A DNA stretch of 5,776 bases from contig CP058706.1 of the NCBI GenBank assembly GCA_013414725.1, positions 697,944 to 703,719 of the forward strand, written 5' to 3'. Position 1 is the first letter of the stretch. Every line of letters begins with the position of its first letter. Source of the DNA: Coxiellaceae bacterium (GTDB taxonomy: Bacteria; Pseudomonadota; Gammaproteobacteria; GCA-013414725). Both the position numbers and the translations under genes were made by a program. Under the pieces are notes generated by a model. The model was not told the origin of the DNA and ran no database searches. It was given only the letters and a program-made list of their open reading frames with translations. This document shows positions 1 through 5,776 of the stretch, one piece after another.

Positions 1-894
1 ACTATGCGTTATATTCCTCGAGCATTAGCCTCCGCCATGTTGGCTGGTATTTTACTGCATTTTGGCATCAACATTTTTGTAGCAATGCAGCATCAAGTTA
101 GTTTGGTGATTGTCATGTTACTGAGTTATTTATTGGTTAAGCGCTTGCTGCCGCGTTATGTCATCCTTATTATATTGTTATTAGGTATTTGCATTGTAGG
201 CATGCAAGGGCAGTTACACTTTAGGCAACTGCATCTCGCCATGTCTGTGCCGGTATTTACTATGCCGGTCTTCTCCTTGTCAGCTTTAATCAGTATTGGC
301 ATACCGCTATTTATCATCACGATGACTTCACAAAATGTGCCAGGCATTGCAACAATTCAGGCGTCTGGTTATCAGCCACCCATCTCTTCCATTATCAGTT
401 GGACTGGTGTCACTAACATGCTACTTGCTCCTTTTGGTGGCTTTTCTATCAATCTGGCGGCCATTACTGCGGCTATTTGTTTGAGCAAAGAAGCCGACAT
501 AGATCCCGGCAGACGTTACAGGGCCGTTGTTTTTGCCGGCTTGTTCTATTTGATTGCTGGATTATTTGGGGCAACCGTGGTTGCCTTGTTTTTCGCATTA
601 CCATCTGATTTGATATTAAGTTTGGCAGGGTTAGCTTTGCTTACCACGATTGCTAATAGCTTAAAGCAGGCAATGGAAGACGATTCACAAAGAGAGCCAG
701 CGTTGATTACCTTTTTGGTTGCTGCTTCAGGCATTACTTTGGCTGGCGTGGGCGCTGCTTGTTGGGGACTAGTAGCAGGAACATTAGCTTATCTGGTTCT
801 AAGCACAGATAGAGACAGATTCCTTGCGGGCAACCGAACCATGTTCCACGTGAAACAATTGATAAGCCGTATTTTCCGTAAGGTGCCTAATTAA
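1..894 (+). CDS. benE: Benzoate/H+ symporter BenE family, 5' end outside window
   Basis: This is a polytopic inner-membrane transporter of the BenE family, which is related to the nucleobase:cation symporter-2 group and is thought to import benzoate with protons. The frame is open to the left edge. The first visible residues (RYIPRALASAMLAGILLHFG) match about residue 136 of E. coli YdcO, recalled as MRIIPHSLAAAMLAGILLRFG, so roughly the first third is missing and the ATG at base 4 is internal. Family-like segments follow in order: TMTSQNVPGIA, PPISSIISWTG, APFGGF, LAAITAAIC, FYLIAGLFGA and AGLALLTTIANSL, among many hydrophobic spans. YdcO ends around DRNRY, and the equivalent here is DRDRF. 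After it the frame runs on for about 23 basic residues (MFHVKQLISRIFRKVPN at the end) that overlap the 3' end of recF on the other strand. This tail is probably not ancestral. The substrate is inferred from the family only. Confidence 0.88.
   Translation, partial: TMRYIPRALASAMLAGILLHFGINIFVAMQHQVSLVIVMLLSYLLVKRLLPRYVILIILLLGICIVGMQGQLHFRQLHLAMSVPVFTMPVFSLSALISIGIPLFIITMTSQNVPGIATIQASGYQPPISSIISWTGVTNMLLAPFGGFSINLAAITAAICLSKEADIDPGRRYRAVVFAGLFYLIAGLFGATVVALFFALPSDLILSLAGLALLTTIANSLKQAMEDDSQREPALITFLVAASGITLAGVGAACWGLVAGTLAYLVLSTDRDRFLAGNRTMFHVKQLISRIFRKVPN
842..857. promoter_or_regulatory. parS site 1 (ParB/Spo0J binding)
   Basis: The 16 bases TGTTCCACGTGAAACA match the bacterial parS consensus TGTTNCACGTGAAACA at every defined position. 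ParB dimers nucleate here and spread, allowing ParA-driven origin segregation and loading of SMC. The site lies in the 3' end of recF (read there as LFHVEHG) and also in the 3' extension of benE (MFHVKQ). Location close to dnaA-dnaN-recF is typical for chromosomal parS. parA and parB are not in this window. Confidence 0.9.
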
Positions 895-1467
895 ATCATC
901 ACGTTCGATGCCAGTAATAAAAACTTGGCTATTAAGTTCGGACAACACTGACATTACTTGCTGCCGTTTGCTATGGTCTAGTTCAGCGGGTAAATCATCA
1001 ATTAAGAAAACACAGGCTTTTTGGGTAGATGTTTGTAGCACCAGACCTTGGGCCAGTCGCAAAGCATAGACCGCCAGCTTTAGTTGGCCTTGAGACAAAA
1101 CATCCTGGGCCGGCAATTGCGAAACTTTTAATATTAGGTCTGCCCGTTGTGGCCCATATTGGGTATAGCCAATGTCTAAATCTCGTGATAATCCGGTTTG
1201 CAACATCTCTTCGAGAGCATGCCCTCTGGCCAACCAGCGTAATAGCAAGGTTGAATTTCTATTTCTCCTAGCAGCTGTTGCAAGATCTGTTGGAATGTAG
1301 GCAGGAAATTAGCGACATATTGTTGTCGCAATTGATGCAATTGTTCAGCATTAATCGACAATTCTTTGTCCCAAAGCTGGATTTGATGGCGCGGCGCCCG
1401 TTGTTTGATAGCGGCATTGCGCTGTTTTAAGGCGCGATGGGTGCGCTGCCAGATGGGCATGAAATTA

Positions 1468-1483
1468 GGTTCCACGTGGAACA
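1468..1483. promoter_or_regulatory. parS site 2 (ParB/Spo0J binding)
   Basis: GGTTCCACGTGGAACA (TGTTCCACGTGGAACC on the other strand) contains a perfect 14-base palindrome at 1469-1482. As I recall it, this is the variant used by Pseudomonas chromosomal parS sites. It lies in the middle of recF, where it reads VFHVEP, 626 bases from the first site. A second site so near the first makes chance occurrence of either very unlikely. Confidence 0.9.
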
Positions 1484-1922
1484 CTCCCCAATCTAAAAAT
1501 TGGCGTCGAAATTTGGGCGCTGACAATAAGTAACGATGGCTGTCCGAATTAATTAATTGCAAAGGTAGTAGCTTAGCCAGTTCCAAAGGAGAGCTAATAT
1601 TGTCGCCGGCAATCCGGATCCGTGATTCGCCAGCACGTTGTCTCTCATAACCAATAGGAATAAGCTGGCCAGACTGGATTTGAGCAAACAAGGTGAATTG
1701 CTCGCGCTGGTGTTGAATGACTCTTTGATGCAAATGGGTGCGAAAAGAGCGAGCCAAGCCCAGATAATGGACGGCCTCTAATAGACTGGTTTTGCCACTC
1801 CCATTTTGGCCATAAAAGACGTTAAACTTAGGACACAATTCAATGGCTACCGCTGTTAGGTTCCTGAATTGTTGAATGGCTAAATGGTGTAAGCTCATGA
1901 ATCGATGCTAATTGTGCTCCGG

Positions 1923-3035
1923 CTATAACCGCATTGGCATGACTACGAACACACCATTACGTTGGTGTTTAGGTTCGTGTTCTTCTACCAAAACTGAACT
2001 ATTGGGGTCAGAGAAAATCATTCGGACTTTTTCACTGTCGATAGTATTTAAAATATCGAGCAAGTAACTGACGTTGAAACCAATTTCTAAGTCGTTTTGC
2101 TGATAATCCAAGCTGATCTCTTCCTCCGCCTCTTCTTGCTCGGGGTTATTGGCCAGCACTCGCATTAAGCCGTGTTTCAACTGCAGCCGTACTCCCCGAA
2201 ACTTTTCATTGGATAAGATGGCAGCGCGCGACAACGCTTGTTTCAAAAGATCGCGCTCTAATACTATGGTTTTATTGCCGTTTTTAGGCAGTACGCGCTC
2301 ATAATCGGGGAAACGTCCATCCACTAATTTAGATGTAAAGGTGAAATCGGTGCCAATAATGCGGATATAGCTATTCCCGACGCAGACAGTAACAAGTGAA
2401 TTATCATCTTGTAATAAACGCATCAATTCTAACACACCTTTGCGTGGCAAAATGACTTGGAGAAAACCATTATGTTCCAACGCCGAATCAATCGAATTAA
2501 GCGCTAAACGGTGGCCATCCGTCGCAACGGCACGGATGGAGCCGCTGTTCAATTCTAATAACATTCCATTGAGATAATAGCGGACATCTTGTTGTGCCAT
2601 CGCAAAATGGGTGCGTTCGATTAAGTGGCGTAATTGCTCTTGGGCTAAACTAAATTCAACCGAGGTTTCATCTTCTTGTACCCGCGGAAAATCACTGGCG
2701 GGGAGAGTAGTCAAAGTAAAGCGACTGCGGCCAGAGCGTAACTGGATGCGGTCTTTTTCGTAGACTAGCTGTAAGCTGGCGTTTTCTGGCAAGGAGCGAC
2801 AAATGTCTGCGAGCTTGCGTCCTGGGACGGTGATTTCGCTAGCCTCCACTGGCTCGGCAAGAGGCATTCTGGCTTGCAATTCCACTTCCAGGTCAGTGCC
2901 TGTAATAGAGAGTGTATTACCATGAGTGGAAATTAGCACATTGGCTAAGATAGGCAATGTCTGCCGGCGTTCCACCACACCAATTACCGCTTGTAATGGC
3001 TTGAGCAAGGTGTCACGATCAATGGTAATGTTCAT
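1923..3035 (-). CDS. dnaN: DNA polymerase III beta subunit (sliding clamp)
   Basis: DnaN forms the dimeric ring clamp that tethers DNA polymerase III to DNA and recruits other replication and repair proteins. The reading frame is intact at 370 residues (E. coli 366), enough for the three repeated clamp domains, roughly residues 1-120, 121-245 and 246-370. Recognisable pieces are the N-terminus MNITIDRDTLLKPLQAVIGV, the segment TDGHRLAL, LVDGRFPDYERVLPKNGNK, and the C-terminus GVFVVMPMRL, which contributes to the peptide-binding pocket and is nearly identical to the E. coli end. The ATG at 3035 is preceded by a clear Shine-Dalgarno (AAGGA, about nine bases upstream). The gene starts 36 bases after the dnaA stop and ends 24 bases before recF, the standard operon arrangement. 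No frameshift is seen over 1.1 kb, in contrast to dnaA next to it. Confidence 0.98.
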   Translation of the reverse strand: MNITIDRDTLLKPLQAVIGVVERRQTLPILANVLISTHGNTLSITGTDLEVELQARMPLAEPVEASEITVPGRKLADICRSLPENASLQLVYEKDRIQLRSGRSRFTLTTLPASDFPRVQEDETSVEFSLAQEQLRHLIERTHFAMAQQDVRYYLNGMLLELNSGSIRAVATDGHRLALNSIDSALEHNGFLQVILPRKGVLELMRLLQDDNSLVTVCVGNSYIRIIGTDFTFTSKLVDGRFPDYERVLPKNGNKTIVLERDLLKQALSRAAILSNEKFRGVRLQLKHGLMRVLANNPEQEEAEEEISLDYQQNDLEIGFNVSYLLDILNTIDSEKVRMIFSDPNSSVLVEEHEPKHQRNGVFVVMPMRL

Positions 3036-3071
3036 AGCGTCATTCCTTTTCCAGTTGTAAAGCCCGGTGGG

Positions 3072-4425
3072 CTATGTTGACAAAATACGTATCAAATTAC
3101 GATAGTCTTCCGTTAAATCAGGGTCAGTGGCCAGCAATTCTTTAATTTTTCGGGAGGCATGGAGTACAGTGGTATGGTCACGTCCGCCAAATGCATCACC
3201 AATTTCAGTTAAACTGTGGTTAGTCAATTCTTTCGCTAGCGCCATCGCCATTTGTCGTGGCCTAGCCAAGGAACGGTTGCGGCGGGGAGCTTAATTCGGC
3301 CACTTTAATTTTGTAATACTCCGCCACAGTTTTTGAATATTTTCAATAGTCACCAGCTTGGCCTGCAATGCCAATAGATCTTTGAGCGCTTCGCGGGCAA
3401 AATCCAGGGTAATCGGCGCCCCTTTAAAATGGGCATTAGCCACGACCCTTTTAACGCGCCCTCTAATTCCCGGACATTAGACTGGATCCGTTTGGCAACA
3501 AAAACGCGACTTCATCGGGCAGTTCGGCATTCATTTGCTCAGCCTTGCTTTTCAAAATAGCGACCCGCGTCTCTAGTTCTGGTGGCTCCACTGCTACGGT
3601 CAGCCCCCAGCCAAAGCGGGATTTTAAGCGTTCCTCAAGGCCATCAATTTCTTTAGGATAACGGTCACAGGTGAGAATAATTTGTTGCTGTGCATCCAAT
3701 AAGGCATTGAACGTATGGAAAAATTCTTCTTGCGAGCGATCTTTGCCGGCAAAAATTGAATGTCATCGATTAATAAGGCATCGACCCCACGGTAGTGCCG
3801 TTTGAACTCATTCATGGCATTGCGTTGTAGCGCTTTGATCATATCGGCGACAAACCGTTCTGAGTGTAAATATAAAATTTTGGCATGAGGATTATGGCAC
3901 AACAAAGCATTACCAATGGCGTGCATCAAGTGCGTCTTGCCTAACCCAACACCGCCATATAAAAAGAGAGGATTGTAGGCTTTACCAGGATTGGCTGAAA
4001 CCTGCACCGCTGCCGCGCGAGCAAGTTGGTTCGACTTGCCTTCAACAAAACTATCGAAGGTAAATGCCGGATTAAGATTGCTGATATGGGCTGGTATAGC
4101 TTGGCCTCTGGTTGCAGTGGGAGTGGCTGTCGCAGAAGAGGGGCTACTGCTGCAACATTCGGTTCAACCTTGGCTTCTGGGCTTTTACTGCCGATAGTCA
4201 ATTTTACGTTGGGCGGCTTGCCGCCTGTTAGCTCATGCAATAATTCAATGATTCGGCTAAGAAATTGATCATTTATCCAATCAACGACAAATCGATTGGG
4301 GGCAAGCAGCAACAGTTGGTCGCCTTGAGCTTCTACCTGTAAAGGACGGATCCAGGTATTAAATTGCTGGGCAGAAATCTCATCTTGCAGCAGATTTAGG
4401 CATTTTTCCAGAGACTAATTGCCAC
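3072..4425 (-). pseudogene. dnaA: Chromosomal replication initiator DnaA, seven frameshifts
   Basis: DnaA is the AAA+ initiator that binds DnaA boxes and melts the origin. All four domains can be read, but only by changing frame seven times. Domain I: VAISLW then EKCLNLLQDEISAQQFNTW, the break being at about 4403-4408. A low-complexity linker follows (break near 4140-4143, GGGG on the + strand). The AAA+ part has Walker A GGVGLGKT, Walker B LLIDDIQF (break at the A-run 3751-3755), [14 protein letters not shown] with the arginine finger, and VRELEGAL (breaks near 3494-3496 and 3449-3452). Domain IV has YYKIKVAEL (break at 3330-3334) and [19 protein letters not shown] plus [19 protein letters not shown] (break near 3281-3287). 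Repaired, the protein is 452 or 453 residues (E. coli 467). The start is GTG at 4425 with AGAGGT nine bases upstream; the ATG at 4444 reads MKR then stops. No nonsense codon is present in the repaired frame. It is either miscalled or freshly inactivated. Confidence 0.93.
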
Positions 4426-4575
4426 GTTGAAGTTACCTCTTCATGCACCTTGTCGGCAAATGGGCGCTTTTGTCGACTTTTTACGTATTATTTATCAAAA
4501 GTGAATAGGCCGAAGGCCAGTCCTGAATGTATTTGGAAATAAATAGAACGGCAATTTTAGCGATATTAACCGAAG

Positions 4576-4584
4576 TTATCCACA
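4576..4584 (+). promoter_or_regulatory. DnaA box (perfect consensus)
   Basis: TTATCCACA is the strongest-affinity DnaA-binding nonamer, the same as E. coli R1/R4. It lies about 150 bases upstream of the dnaA start, inside the A+T-rich intergenic region and next to a T-rich tract. It could serve origin opening, dnaA autoregulation, or both. Confidence 0.85.
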
Positions 4585-4660
4585 AGATTTTTGTTTTGCA
4601 GTTGACAAGAAAAACAGCAAAAACAAAAGCATTTTAGCTGCAAAGTTCTACAAAATTGGT

Positions 4661-4666
4661 TATTAT
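4661..4666 (+). promoter_or_regulatory. Possible -10 element for the DUF971 gene
   Basis: TATTAT differs from the sigma-70 -10 consensus by one base and would give a leader of roughly 35-40 bases before the ATG at 4711. No convincing -35 hexamer is present at the right distance, so this is a weak candidate. The TTGACA at 4602-4607 is a good -35 sequence but has no -10 at 16-18 bases. Confidence 0.25.
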
Positions 4667-4710
4667 GTCATTCAAATGGCCGAAATTTTTGATTTTTGAG
4701 GCATAAATCG

Positions 4711-5085
4711 ATGCAATACCCAATTCCAGCGCCAGAATCGATTACACTTCGCCGTTCTCACAGAACATTACACCTGTGTTTTTCCGATGGTTTGGCGGTA
4801 GCGTTACCTTATGAATATTTACGAGTTTATTCCCCTTCAGCAGAAGTCCGAGGCCACGGCTTAAGTGAGCCAATATTAGTCCGAGATAAAGAGCAAGTCA
4901 GCATCATCCGTATCGAACCCATCGGCCACTATGCAATCAAATTGATTTTTGATGATGGTCATCAGACTGGCATTTACACTTGGGAAATACTTTATGACTT
5001 GGCCAAGCATTTTGATAGCTATTGGCAACGTTATCAAGAACGATTAAAAATGGCTGGTCGATTCTCGGATGCGGATAAGTTTTAG
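4711..5085 (+). CDS. DUF971 / gamma-butyrobetaine hydroxylase-like N-terminal domain protein
   Basis: This is a 124-residue single-domain protein of the DUF971 family, the small beta-rich domain also found at the N-terminus of gamma-butyrobetaine hydroxylases and at the end of some Mrp/HCF101 iron-sulfur carriers. Its own reaction is unknown; a link to iron-sulfur or metal handling is only suggested by those fusions. Family features are visible: an N-terminal TLRRSHRTLHLCFSDG, then ALPYEYLRVYSPSAEVRGHG (the L-R-x-x-SP-S-AE-x-x-G-H-G pattern), IEPIGHYAIKLIFDDGH, and TGIYTWEILYDLAKHFDSYW. The length is typical of stand-alone gammaproteobacterial members. I chose the ATG at 4711 because GAGG (4698-4701) lies nine bases ahead. 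An in-frame TTG at 4696 would add five residues but has no Shine-Dalgarno. It is divergent from dnaA across the presumed origin, which is not a conserved pairing that I know. Confidence 0.85.
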   Translation: MQYPIPAPESITLRRSHRTLHLCFSDGLAVALPYEYLRVYSPSAEVRGHGLSEPILVRDKEQVSIIRIEPIGHYAIKLIFDDGHQTGIYTWEILYDLAKHFDSYWQRYQERLKMAGRFSDADKF

Positions 5086-5122
5086 GCGTCGTAGTTGGGC
5101 GTTATAACACTCAAAGATAGTG

Positions 5123-5147
5123 AGTTGATTACAAATTGTAACCAACT
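5123..5147. promoter_or_regulatory. Near-perfect inverted repeat, possible operator
   Basis: The half-sites AGTTGATTACAA and TTGTAACCAACT flank a single central A at 5135, and 11 of 12 positions pair. It starts 37 bases after the DUF971 stop and ends 60 bases before the next start codon. No T-run follows on the + strand, so an intrinsic terminator is unlikely. A weak promoter could overlap it: TTGATT at 5125-5130 and TAAATT at 5148-5153, spaced 17. The symmetry and position suit a dimeric repressor or activator site for the gene at 5208, but no regulator is encoded nearby. Confidence 0.45.
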
Positions 5148-5157
5148 TAAATTTAAG
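5146..5157. repeat. Perfect 12-base palindrome CTTAAATTTAAG
   Basis: CTTAAATTTAAG reads the same on both strands, directly abuts the larger inverted repeat at 5123-5147, and covers the possible -10 hexamer. A+T-rich palindromes occur by chance more often than mixed ones, so its meaning depends on the neighbouring repeat. Confidence 0.4.
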
Positions 5158-5207
5158 CTCAAAAAATTAATCAAAATAATGGTTCTGTTTGAAGTGGAGA
5201 AAGAAAA

Positions 5208-5711
5208 ATGACCAGTCTTCGTATTAAAAAAATAGTTTCAGGTGGTCAAACAGGCGTTGATCGTGCTGCTTTGGATGTGGCAATCACTTTAGAGGTTCCT
5301 CATGGTGGTTGGTGTCCGAAAGGAAGAAAAGCAGAAGATGGTAAAATAGCTGATCGTTATCAACTAAAAGAAACTCCCACTGATGTTTACGACGAAAGAA
5401 CAACGTGGAATGTCAGAGATTCTGATGGAACTTTAATTATCATTAAAGAGCCAGCCATGGGAGGTACTTTGCTCACTATAGAGGTTGCAAAACAATTCAA
5501 TAAACCTTACTTAGTATATGATCTATCAGCAAAGCCCGACATAGATAAGATTGTTGATTGGATTAATGAAAATGCAATTCAAACATTAAATGTGGCAGGG
5601 CCACGGCAATCGCAAAGTGAGAATATATATCAGATAGCGTATGACATCATGCAGCAGTTGCTGGCCCATCCACAATTACAAGAATTTACTGGTTTACGTG
5701 CCAGGCTTTGA
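5208..5711 (+). CDS. Putative molybdenum carrier, circularly permuted YpsA (SLOG superfamily)
   Basis: This 167-residue soluble protein belongs to the 'putative molybdenum carrier' family, a circularly permuted YpsA-type Rossmann-like fold of the SLOG superfamily. Members have been linked to molybdenum cofactor binding or to sensing nucleotide-derived ligands; the role here is unproven. Conserved blocks are the glycine-rich loop SGGQTGVDRAALD (residues 11-23), HGGWCPKGRKAEDG (32-45), a DGTLII strand (73-78), the loop GGTLLTIEVA (85-94), and LNVAGPRQS with its ligand-site-like GPR (127-135). The length is normal for the family and the frame is intact. The ATG at 5208 has GGAG at 5196-5199, eight bases upstream. 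The gene follows the DUF971 gene on the same strand after 122 bases that contain palindromes, so it probably has its own promoter. No molybdenum cofactor genes are visible around it. Confidence 0.88.
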   Translation: MTSLRIKKIVSGGQTGVDRAALDVAITLEVPHGGWCPKGRKAEDGKIADRYQLKETPTDVYDERTTWNVRDSDGTLIIIKEPAMGGTLLTIEVAKQFNKPYLVYDLSAKPDIDKIVDWINENAIQTLNVAGPRQSQSENIYQIAYDIMQQLLAHPQLQEFTGLRARL

Positions 5712-5776
5712 AGAGGTTTGCGTAATAAAGGGATTGAAGCTCATAGGCTTGTCGTAGACATCCACTTTGGTTATTT
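5712..5776. other. Unassigned right edge
   Basis: These 65 bases after the last stop codon show no open frame of note, no terminator-like hairpin with a T-run, and no RNA gene that I recognise. Confidence 0.5.

Larger units (their letters stand above)
799..1898 (-). pseudogene. recF: DNA replication/repair protein RecF, one frameshift
   Basis: RecF is an SMC/ABC-like ATPase that binds gapped DNA and, with RecO and RecR, loads RecA. The 5' part (1898 down to about 1224) encodes MSLHHLAIQQFRNLTAVAIEL with Walker A GQNGSGKT at residues 30-37. The 3' part, in another frame, carries GPQRADL, the signature LSQGQLKLAVYALRLAQG and Walker B CVFLIDDLPAELD. The frames join near 1221-1224: the upstream frame reads AGWPEGMLSKR, and one extra base would give AGWPEGHALEEMLQTG. 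With one base restored the protein is 366 residues, close to E. coli RecF at 357. The ATG at 1898 lies 24 bases after the dnaN stop and has no good Shine-Dalgarno sequence directly before it, so translation may be coupled to dnaN. gyrB, its usual next neighbour, is absent. Both parS sites lie within this gene. A single break could be a consensus error, so the gene may be functional. Confidence 0.9.
4426..4710. other. Candidate chromosomal origin (oriC), dnaA/DUF971 intergenic region
   Basis: This 285-base gene-free stretch lies directly upstream of dnaA, between divergent genes. It holds one perfect DnaA box (4576-4584) and two-mismatch boxes at 4441-4449 (TCATGCACC), 4492-4500 (TTATCAAAA) and, reversed, 4500-4508 (AGTGAATAG). 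The part from about 4540 to 4700 is strongly A+T-rich, including GATTTTTGTTTTG immediately after the perfect box, loosely like the E. coli unwinding 13-mers, and a tandem TTTTTGA at 4686-4698. No GATC sites were seen, so Dam/SeqA control as in E. coli is not suggested. A GGCC-GAA-GGCC inverted repeat lies at 4508-4518. The region must also contain the dnaA promoter, which I could not place. The origin role is inferred from position, box and A+T content. Confidence 0.65.

Noticed and set aside
156..734. Short - strand open frames opposite benE
   Set aside because: No ribosome binding site or recognisable product; the + strand carries the conserved transporter.
3991..4268. Two overlapping + strand open frames opposite dnaA (3991-4197 and 4026-4268)
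   Set aside because: They lie across the conserved DnaA linker and the start of its AAA+ domain, show no family resemblance, and are shadows of the other strand.
3072..4425. Programmed ribosomal frameshifting in dnaA
   Set aside because: Seven separate shifts, mostly without slippery heptamers, cannot yield useful amounts of product; error or decay is far simpler.
4442..4444. ATG (- strand, 4444) as the dnaA start
   Set aside because: It is out of frame with domain I and meets a stop after three codons; GTG at 4425 has a properly spaced AGAGGT.
4508..4518. GGCC-GAA-GGCC hairpin as a terminator
   Set aside because: The stem is four pairs with a three-base loop and no T-run follows on either strand.
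5208..5711. Recent horizontal transfer of the right-hand gene because it looks more A+T-rich
   Set aside because: Hand counts of short samples give values near 40% G+C, overlapping those of parts of dnaN; not a usable difference.

Overview
The window carries a replication-origin neighbourhood of a bacterial chromosome, most likely from a gammaproteobacterium. This rests on the dnaA-dnaN-recF order, a clamp ending in VMPMRL, an E. coli-like DnaA domain IV ([19 protein letters not shown]) and a BenE-type transporter closely resembling E. coli YdcO. Base composition is moderate, below 50% G+C by eye. I cannot name a genus.

Layout from left to right: (1) the 3' two thirds of a benE-like benzoate/H+ symporter gene on the + strand, cut by the left window edge; (2) on the - strand, transcribed right to left, dnaA (3072-4425), dnaN (1923-3035) and recF (799-1898), closely spaced like an operon; (3) a gene-free, A+T-rich stretch (4426-4710) with one perfect DnaA box, a good oriC candidate; (4) on the + strand, a small DUF971 protein (4711-5085) and a circularly permuted YpsA-like 'molybdenum carrier' protein (5208-5711) with palindromes in its upstream region. 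The last 65 bases hold nothing I recognise.

Three things stand out. First, dnaA cannot be translated as written: its sequence is conserved throughout but broken by seven frameshifts, nearly all explained by loss of one base and mostly in short homopolymers. recF has one such break, and dnaN, the benE part and the two right-hand genes have none. This is either a locally poor consensus or a very recent, dnaA-specific decay. Second, two 16-bp parS (ParB-binding) sites lie inside recF, one of them in the overlap with the 3' end of benE. They mark this as the segregation centromere as well as the origin region. Third, the usual neighbours are missing: no rpmH/rnpA beside dnaA and no gyrB after recF. 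The origin cluster appears to have been cut out of its ancestral context on both sides, and benE now runs into the recF tail.

Functionally, DnaA would open the origin, DnaN (beta clamp) would tether the polymerase, RecF would load recombination proteins at gaps, and ParB (not encoded here) would bind the parS sites. The two right-hand genes have no evident part in replication. I found no tRNA, rRNA, CRISPR array, insertion sequence or transposase.
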